Positions 6,053 to 10,665 of a stretch of 10,665 nt of DNA are shown in pieces. The notes beneath the pieces are model-generated. The model was not told the origin of the DNA. It saw nothing but the letters and a program-made list of their open reading frames with translations, and did no database searches. The position numbers and the translations under genes are program-made. Each line of letters begins with the position of its first letter. Position 1 is the first letter of the stretch. Source of the DNA: an uncultured Clostridium sp. Lineage in GTDB: Bacteria; Bacillota; Clostridia; Peptostreptococcales; Peptostreptococcaceae. Location: NCBI GenBank assembly GCA_900550335.1, contig URRU01000054.1:1-10665 (forward strand), in the 5' to 3' direction.

Positions 6053-6943
6053 ATGGATATAAACACTTATAAAATATTTGTCTCTGTTGCTGAGACAAAT
6101 AGTATCTCATATACAGCAGAACTTTTGGGTTATACTCAATCAGGAATTAGCCATTCAATAAAAAGATTAGAAAAGGATTTAGGGCTTCAATTATTTATAA
6201 GGGATAGATATGGAGTTCATCTTACGCCTATAGGTAGAGACTTCCTTCAAAAAGTTAGGGTTTTAATGTCTGAAAACGAAAAATTGGAGCAGTTTATATT
6301 CAATATAAAAGGTCTTGAGGTAGGTTCTCTAAATATAGGAACTTTTTCAAGCATATCTGTTAATTGGCTTCCAGATATAATAAACAAATTTAATATGGAG
6401 CATCCAAATATAATAATTAATCTAAAAGAAGGCGGCGTAAAGGATCTTAATGATTGGATAACTGAATCAAAGGTGGATTTTGCATTTTCCGAATACGATA
6501 ATAGCTCTGAGTTAGAATTTTTGCATATACTAGAGGATAAGTATGTAGCTATTTTCCCAAAATCTTTTTCAGTAGAAAATATGAATACTTTCCCTGTAGA
6601 AAACTTCAACGGACAAAAATTTATAATACCTGAGCTATCTTATAATAATAGAGTCTACGATATTTTAAAATCCGAAAATATTAGACCTTTGATACGTTTT
6701 TCTTCCCAAAATGATTATTCTATTATCTCCATGGTAGAAAATAATCTTGGGTGGAGTATTTCAACTGAGCTAGTTATAGAAAAGGAAAAGCATAGAATAA
6801 ACTACCTTCCTTTAGAACCTAGTTGTTCTAGAAAATTAGGCATTTCTATGAAGAAATTTAAAGATCTTTCTCCTGCTGCAAAGACTTTTATCTACTTTGT
6901 AGCGAATTATTTTGGAATTTCTTATGATAGTTTGAATAAATAA
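6053..6943 (+). CDS. LysR-family transcriptional regulator, target unknown
   Basis: 296 residues, the normal length for the family. The N-terminal winged helix-turn-helix (about 1-65) contains AELLGYTQSGISHSIKRLEK (22-41) and the wing LTPIGRDFL (58-65). A linker helix covers about 66-88, and the effector-binding domain runs from about 91 (GSLNIGTFSSIS) to the end, with the typical HPNIIINLKEGG segment at 117-128. LysR proteins bind DNA as tetramers and usually activate a divergently transcribed neighbour when a small ligand binds. Here no divergent partner exists: the upstream pyrophosphatase gene points the same way behind two terminators, and the downstream neighbour is convergent. The target must be elsewhere or itself. 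The start is supported by AGGAGG 9 nt upstream. Gln codons are 5 CAA to 1 CAG, like sigF and unlike the enzyme genes. The ligand cannot be predicted. Confidence 0.93.
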   Translation: MDINTYKIFVSVAETNSISYTAELLGYTQSGISHSIKRLEKDLGLQLFIRDRYGVHLTPIGRDFLQKVRVLMSENEKLEQFIFNIKGLEVGSLNIGTFSSISVNWLPDIINKFNMEHPNIIINLKEGGVKDLNDWITESKVDFAFSEYDNSSELEFLHILEDKYVAIFPKSFSVENMNTFPVENFNGQKFIIPELSYNNRVYDILKSENIRPLIRFSSQNDYSIISMVENNLGWSISTELVIEKEKHRINYLPLEPSCSRKLGISMKKFKDLSPAAKTFIYFVANYFGISYDSLNK

Positions 6944-6945
6944 CC

Positions 6946-6993
6946 AAAAACAAAAAATGACCCGATCTGAATATCGGGCCATTTTTTGTTTTT
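6946..6993. terminator. Long bidirectional terminator after lysR
   Basis: AAAAACAAAAAATG (6946-6959) pairs with CATTTTTTGTTTTT (6980-6993). After an A-C mismatch, CCCGAT (6961-6966) pairs with ATCGGG (6973-6978) around a CTGAAT loop. That is twenty base pairs with one mismatch, A-tract on one side and T-tract on the other, so it works in both directions. It begins just after the lysR stop. Confidence 0.93.
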
Positions 6994-7013
6994 AGCTTTG
7001 TTTTTGTTTTTAG
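6983..7013 (+). repeat. Short direct repeat TTTTTGTTTTTAG
   Basis: The same 13 bases occur at 6983-6995, inside the terminator tail, and at 7001-7013. This gives an extended T-rich tail after the lysR terminator. Probably slippage; no function is evident. Confidence 0.6.
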
Positions 7014-7109
7014 TCTTTATATTCTTAATACATTTCGTACTATACTATTTTACCATTACTCTATACCATATTTCAATAATTTTCTTTTTAATTTATTAAT
7101 CATACATGT

Positions 7110-7146
7110 AAAAAGCCACCAATATTTTCATATTGGCGACTTTTTT
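7110..7146. terminator. Terminator of the GH20 gene, bidirectional
   Basis: AAAAAG (7110-7115) pairs with CTTTTT (7140-7145) and CCAATA (7119-7124) with TATTGG (7131-7136) around TTTTCA. Between the two parts lie two mismatches flanking one C-G pair. On the minus strand it starts 12 bases past the stop of the surface glycosidase and ends in five T. It could also catch read-through from lysR. Confidence 0.85.
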
Positions 7147-7158
7147 CATATTCTAAAT

Positions 7159-10100
7159 TTAGTTGAATAGGTTTGAAGTAACTGCGTTTTCTCCACCTAT
7201 AACATAGTATTTTTTGTTTTTATTATTTTCCATGTATTTTCTTGTGTTGTCGTGAAGTCTATTTGGTCTTGTAAGTACAACCGGTGTATTTTTCTTACCT
7301 GCATAATAGCTTACAGATAATGAATCTGCAAATTCTTCTCCACTAGCCATGAATATTCCATCTGCTTTTGCAAAGAATTTTTCTGCTATTTTTGTAGATG
7401 TTTCATATCTATTAGCACCAGCTATTCTAACTACCTTTTTGAATGATTTTTCTACTTCTTTTCCAACAGCTTTTGTTCCACCAACTATTATAGCTTCTTT
7501 TATATTATTTTTCTTTACGAAGTTTTTAACATCGTTTGAAACTTTGTTTCCATTTACTAAAAGTACTGGTATTCCTTCTTTTGAAGCATAAGGAGCTATT
7601 GATACAGCATCTGGATAATTTCTTCCGTCTGCTATTATAACTTTTCCTTTATTTCCAAATCTAGCTATAGTCTGGTTTGCAACTTTTACAGCTGTAGCAT
7701 ATCTATCTTTTCCTGAAAGTTCTGATACAGTTGCTGAATTTTCTTTAGCAAATTCTTTTACTTTATTTTTGTTAGAAGATGATATAGCTCCTCCACCAAC
7801 TAAAACTATTTCTTTAGCTTTTAATCTTTCTACTTCAGAAAGTATTTTATCTACATTTTTGTCGTTTACTAATAATATTGGACCATTTCCTTTAGCAGCT
7901 AAAGAAGATGCACTTAATGCATCTGGGAATTTTTCTCCAGATACTAAGAATACTTTATTTGCTTTAGAGAATGCTTTTTTACTTACTGCTAAAGAAGTTG
8001 CGTATCTATTTTCGCCTTCTATTCTTTCAACAACATTAACTTTCATACCTGGTCTTTTTAGGTATGTAGTGTGTTTTGCTGAATAAGCATCCATTAAGTT
8101 CATTACTTTTTCCATATCATGCTCTTTAGATGGTTCATCACACCAAACAGCCTGCATACTTCCTATTGTAGGAACAGCTAAGCTATCTCCTGCAACTTTA
8201 TTGAAGTCGAATTTTTCTATATTTGCCATAGCATCTTCGTATTTGTATGGAAGTTTGTTATCTTCTGTTTTATGGCTTCCTAATACCCAGTACCATCCAT
8301 CATTTAAGTTTAATATCTGATGTCCTTTGTCGTATAGGTATGCTGCTGGAGCTACGTAGAATTCCCACCATCCAGCTGTCCAATAAGATATTATTATATC
8401 TTTATCGAATTTGCCATACTCATCTTTTTTATTGTAGTAGATACCGTCATTGAAGCACATTGGTTTCATTCCAGCATCTTTTATTATTTTTGATAAGTCA
8501 TTTACATAAGTTACAAATTTAGGATACATTCCTTCACCCTGAAGTCTACTCCATCCATTGTAGTATCCTTCTTTAGATGAATCTATATCATTTGCATATT
8601 CATCACAACCGAAGTTGAATACTTTACTTCCTTTTTCAGCAAAGTATGTTGCATATTTTTTTACTAATTCTTTGTTGAATGCTACTGCTTCTTTGTTGTT
8701 TAAATCTATTGTTCTAGTAGATTTTTTACCGTTGTGGCTGTACTGAGGATTCTGTATTCCTAAAGCTTCCATAGCATTTAATATACCATCCATGTGTCCT
8801 GGAGAGTTTATTACAGGTATTACACCCATACCTAATCTTTTTGCTAAAGCTAATATTTCATTCATTTCAGCTTCTGTTAAATAGTCTCCATTAGGATCAT
8901 TGTAGTATAATTCATTTCCTTTAGTTATAGCTTTTTTAACATCTTCACTTTTGTATGTTTTACCGTTTACAGTTATGTCCATATTATCTAATGCAAAACG
9001 AAGTCCATCGTTTCCTAATATTAACTGAACATCTGTGTATCCGTTTTTGTGAGCTTTGTTAATTATCTGCATTAACTGATCTTTTGAGAAATATTTTCTA
9101 CCTGCATCTATTGAGAATATAGCAGATTTTTTCTTTTTACTTGTAGCTACTTTTAAGTTTTTAGTAGCTTTTGTTATTTCAGATGCCATAGCATCAACTT
9201 TTTTCTGATCTTCTAATTTTTCACCGTATGTTACAGCTGCTATTGCTTTATTTAAATTGTAAGCTGTTTCTTCAGTGTATTTTGATAAATCTTTTGGTGC
9301 TTTTGCTATTGCATTTTCAACATTAACGTAGTTAGCTTTTGGATATATGAAATCTTTATTTTCACTAGCAAATAATTCCATTAACCCTTTTACTACTGTT
9401 GGGTCGTATGTGCTCTTAGGTTCATCACACCAAGTACAAGCCATACTACCAACTATTGGAAGTGGTTTTTCATCGTCAGCAGTTCCAACAACTCTGTCGA
9501 ATTTGAATTTTTTCATACTGTCAGTGGCCATTCCAGAACCATACCACCAACCTGCTCCGTTACGTCCAACAACATAGTACCAGTTGTCATTTGTATTTAA
9601 TATTTTAAATCCTTTTTCTATTAAGAATTTAGCTGGAGCTGGAGAATATCTATCAAACCCTGGAGTCCAATATGCAACTGTTATATCTGTATCTACTGTT
9701 CCATTTTTTTCGTCTTTGTTGTAGTATATACCATCATTGAAACATATTGGTTTCATGTTGTTTTCTTTTACCATAGAAGATATTTCATTGATGTATCTTA
9801 TAAAGTCGTCGTATAATTCTTCTTCCTGAAGAACTAGGAATCCTGATTTTTTACTTGGCCCATGATAAGTTGCATCATTTGCATATTCATCTGCACCGAA
9901 GTTGAAGTATTCTACTTTTCCACTGAAGTATTTTGCGTATTTTTCAACTAATTCTTTTGTAAATTCAACTGCATTTTTGTTTGCTAAGTCTAAAGTAGTT
10001 TTAGAAACTGTTCCCTGATAGTTGAATTTTGGATTCTTTATTCCTAAAGTTTCCATTGCATTTAATATAGCGTCCATGTGTCCTGGACTACTTACAACTG

Positions 10101-10524
10101 GAATTATTTTAACGTTTTTTGATTTAGCATATGCTAATATAGATTCCATATCTTTCTGTGTTAAAACTGTTCCATTTGGATCGTCATAATATTTTTTTGT
10201 TCCGCTTTTTATTGCATTTTTGACATCATTACTCGCATACGTTTTCCCATTTGCCGTAATTGTCATGTCGTCTAGTAATAATCTTAATCCATCATTACCA
10301 AATAATAACTGAACATGTGTGTATCCTGTTTTGTTTGCAGTGTCGATTATTTCTTTAATCTGATTTACTGAGAAAAATTTTCTACCCGCATCTATTGAGT
10401 ATACACTCATTTTTGTTTTGTTGGCTTCGTTAGCAGAAACTTTAGCCATACCTAATGACGCTGGAGTAACCATTGTCATACAAGCAACTAGAAGTGTCGC
10501 AATTGCTTTTTTAAACCTTCCCAT
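7159..10524 (-). CDS. Secreted tandem GH20 beta-N-acetylhexosaminidase with three CWB2 wall-binding repeats
   Basis: 1121 residues. Export signal 1-31 (MGRFKK, then a hydrophobic stretch, likely cleavage after VSA at 31). GH20 domain 1 about 39-395: SIDAGRKFF, SPGHMDA (147-152), FNFGADEYAND with the GH20 acid pair D212-E213, and TWCDEP (364-369). Linker about 397-462 resembles a FIVAR module (LSKYTEETAYNLNKAI). GH20 domain 2 about 467-826 repeats all motifs: SPGHMDG (574-580), FNFGCDEYAND with D641-E642, VWCDEP (793-798). C-terminus 831-1121: three CWB2 repeats (about 833-925, 935-1026, 1032-1121; NRYAT/DRYAT/NRYET, and PILLVN/PVLLVN/PVVLTR). GH20 enzymes remove terminal GlcNAc or GalNAc by substrate-assisted catalysis; CWB2 triplets hold proteins non-covalently to an anionic wall polymer. 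Pneumococcal StrH also has paired GH20 domains but an LPXTG anchor. The protein should act at the cell surface on glycans; substrate unknown. AGGAGG 5 nt before the ATG supports the start. All 15 Gln codons are CAG. Own promoter and terminator. Confidence 0.94.
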   Translation of the reverse strand: MGRFKKAIATLLVACMTMVTPASLGMAKVSANEANKTKMSVYSIDAGRKFFSVNQIKEIIDTANKTGYTHVQLLFGNDGLRLLLDDMTITANGKTYASNDVKNAIKSGTKKYYDDPNGTVLTQKDMESILAYAKSKNVKIIPVVSSPGHMDAILNAMETLGIKNPKFNYQGTVSKTTLDLANKNAVEFTKELVEKYAKYFSGKVEYFNFGADEYANDATYHGPSKKSGFLVLQEEELYDDFIRYINEISSMVKENNMKPICFNDGIYYNKDEKNGTVDTDITVAYWTPGFDRYSPAPAKFLIEKGFKILNTNDNWYYVVGRNGAGWWYGSGMATDSMKKFKFDRVVGTADDEKPLPIVGSMACTWCDEPKSTYDPTVVKGLMELFASENKDFIYPKANYVNVENAIAKAPKDLSKYTEETAYNLNKAIAAVTYGEKLEDQKKVDAMASEITKATKNLKVATSKKKKSAIFSIDAGRKYFSKDQLMQIINKAHKNGYTDVQLILGNDGLRFALDNMDITVNGKTYKSEDVKKAITKGNELYYNDPNGDYLTEAEMNEILALAKRLGMGVIPVINSPGHMDGILNAMEALGIQNPQYSHNGKKSTRTIDLNNKEAVAFNKELVKKYATYFAEKGSKVFNFGCDEYANDIDSSKEGYYNGWSRLQGEGMYPKFVTYVNDLSKIIKDAGMKPMCFNDGIYYNKKDEYGKFDKDIIISYWTAGWWEFYVAPAAYLYDKGHQILNLNDGWYWVLGSHKTEDNKLPYKYEDAMANIEKFDFNKVAGDSLAVPTIGSMQAVWCDEPSKEHDMEKVMNLMDAYSAKHTTYLKRPGMKVNVVERIEGENRYATSLAVSKKAFSKANKVFLVSGEKFPDALSASSLAAKGNGPILLVNDKNVDKILSEVERLKAKEIVLVGGGAISSSNKNKVKEFAKENSATVSELSGKDRYATAVKVANQTIARFGNKGKVIIADGRNYPDAVSIAPYASKEGIPVLLVNGNKVSNDVKNFVKKNNIKEAIIVGGTKAVGKEVEKSFKKVVRIAGANRYETSTKIAEKFFAKADGIFMASGEEFADSLSVSYYAGKKNTPVVLTRPNRLHDNTRKYMENNKNKKYYVIGGENAVTSNLFN
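8047..10410 (-). repeat. Intragenic duplication of the GH20 module
   Basis: The GH20 unit is present twice in direct orientation: copy 1 about 10410-9340, copy 2 about 9126-8047, separated by the FIVAR-like linker. Protein identity over the aligned N-terminal halves is high by eye (over half the residues) while the DNA has diverged to short matches, such as the shared TCCATGTGTCCTGGA near 8790 and 10074. This points to an old duplication with both copies kept, since both catalytic Asp-Glu pairs remain. Confidence 0.85.
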
Positions 10525-10556
10525 ATTGTCCTCCTATAAGCTATTAACTTTTTAAA

Positions 10557-10585
10557 ATAATAGTATTTCTTATGTTAAAATACAA
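10557..10585 (-). promoter_or_regulatory. Candidate promoter of the GH20 gene
   Basis: Read on the complement: -35 TTGTAT (10585-10580), 17-bp spacer, -10 TATTAT (10562-10557), giving a leader of about 25 nt. The -10 overlaps one arm of a short inverted repeat, CTATTA (10541-10546) with TAATAG (10558-10563), that could be an operator. The region is very AT-rich, so the match is moderate evidence. Confidence 0.5.
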
Positions 10586-10612
10586 AATTTTAGTTGTTCT
10601 ATATTTTCATAA

Positions 10613-10622
10613 GGTATATACC
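10613..10622. promoter_or_regulatory. Palindrome GGTATATACC upstream of the GH20 promoter
   Basis: A perfect 10-bp palindrome with GC ends in an otherwise AT-only stretch, centred about 34 bp upstream of the -35 element. The position would suit an activator or repressor site; no family assigned. Confidence 0.3.
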
Positions 10623-10665
10623 AATTATTTCTTTTTTTATTTTATAAATTTTTTTTAATTTTGTA

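Noticed and set aside
7349..9577. Open frames on the plus strand inside the GH20 gene (7349-7591, 7769-8086, 8247-8453, 9347-9577)
   Set aside because: Antisense shadows without ribosome binding sites; the minus-strand frame has clear domains across all of these positions.
10480..10491. Lipobox-like LVAC (residues 12-15) in the GH20 signal peptide, suggesting a lipoprotein
   Set aside because: The hydrophobic stretch continues past the Cys (MTMVTPASLGMA) and a good signal peptidase I site (VSA, 29-31) follows; the CWB2 repeats already provide the wall anchor.

Overview
The window looks like chromosomal DNA of a low-GC, anaerobic Firmicute, most likely a member of the Peptostreptococcaceae (Clostridia). 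This is inferred from the AT-rich sequence, a SigF-type sporulation sigma factor, a fermentative AdhE, a CBS/DRTGG-type family II pyrophosphatase, and a secreted enzyme anchored by three CWB2 (PF04122) repeats, the wall-anchoring system best known from Clostridioides difficile and relatives. Species cannot be fixed by eye.

Layout, left to right. (1) Positions 1-732 (+): most of a SigF-like sigma factor whose true start lies off the left edge. (2) A bidirectional terminator at 738-769 serves sigF and the convergent adhE (868-3504, -), a full-length bifunctional aldehyde/alcohol dehydrogenase. (3) A 450-bp divergent intergenic region (3505-3954) holds the adhE promoter, three phased TTGTTAAA half-sites resembling Rex operators inside the adhE leader, a CodY-box-like site and an extended -10 promoter for the next gene. 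(4) 3955-5535 (+): a manganese-dependent inorganic pyrophosphatase with an unusual cysteine-rich second CBS region, followed by a terminator and then a separate 16-bp perfect-stem hairpin. (5) About 390 bp without a convincing gene, ending in a good promoter and a 10-bp dyad before an orphan LysR-family regulator (6053-6943, +). (6) Two terminators between the convergent lysR and the last gene. (7) 7159-10524 (-): a 1121-residue secreted protein with architecture signal peptide - GH20 - FIVAR-like linker - GH20 - 3x CWB2, a wall-attached tandem N-acetylhexosaminidase.

The genes are separate transcription units, each with its own promoter and terminator, so no operon is visible apart from whatever lies upstream of sigF. 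Functionally there are two housekeeping enzymes (NADH disposal by AdhE, pyrophosphate hydrolysis), two regulators, and one surface glycosidase that probably trims amino sugars from host or environmental glycans. The clearest compositional signal is codon use: by hand count adhE, the pyrophosphatase and the surface glycosidase use CAG for all 43 of their glutamines, whereas the two regulators use mainly CAA (10 of 13).

The most noteworthy items are the tandem GH20 protein on a CWB2 anchor (analogous in layout to pneumococcal StrH but with a different anchor), the cysteine cluster in the pyrophosphatase regulatory domain, the phased Rex-like half-sites, and the glutamine codon split. No mobile element, CRISPR array, tRNA, rRNA or riboswitch was recognised.
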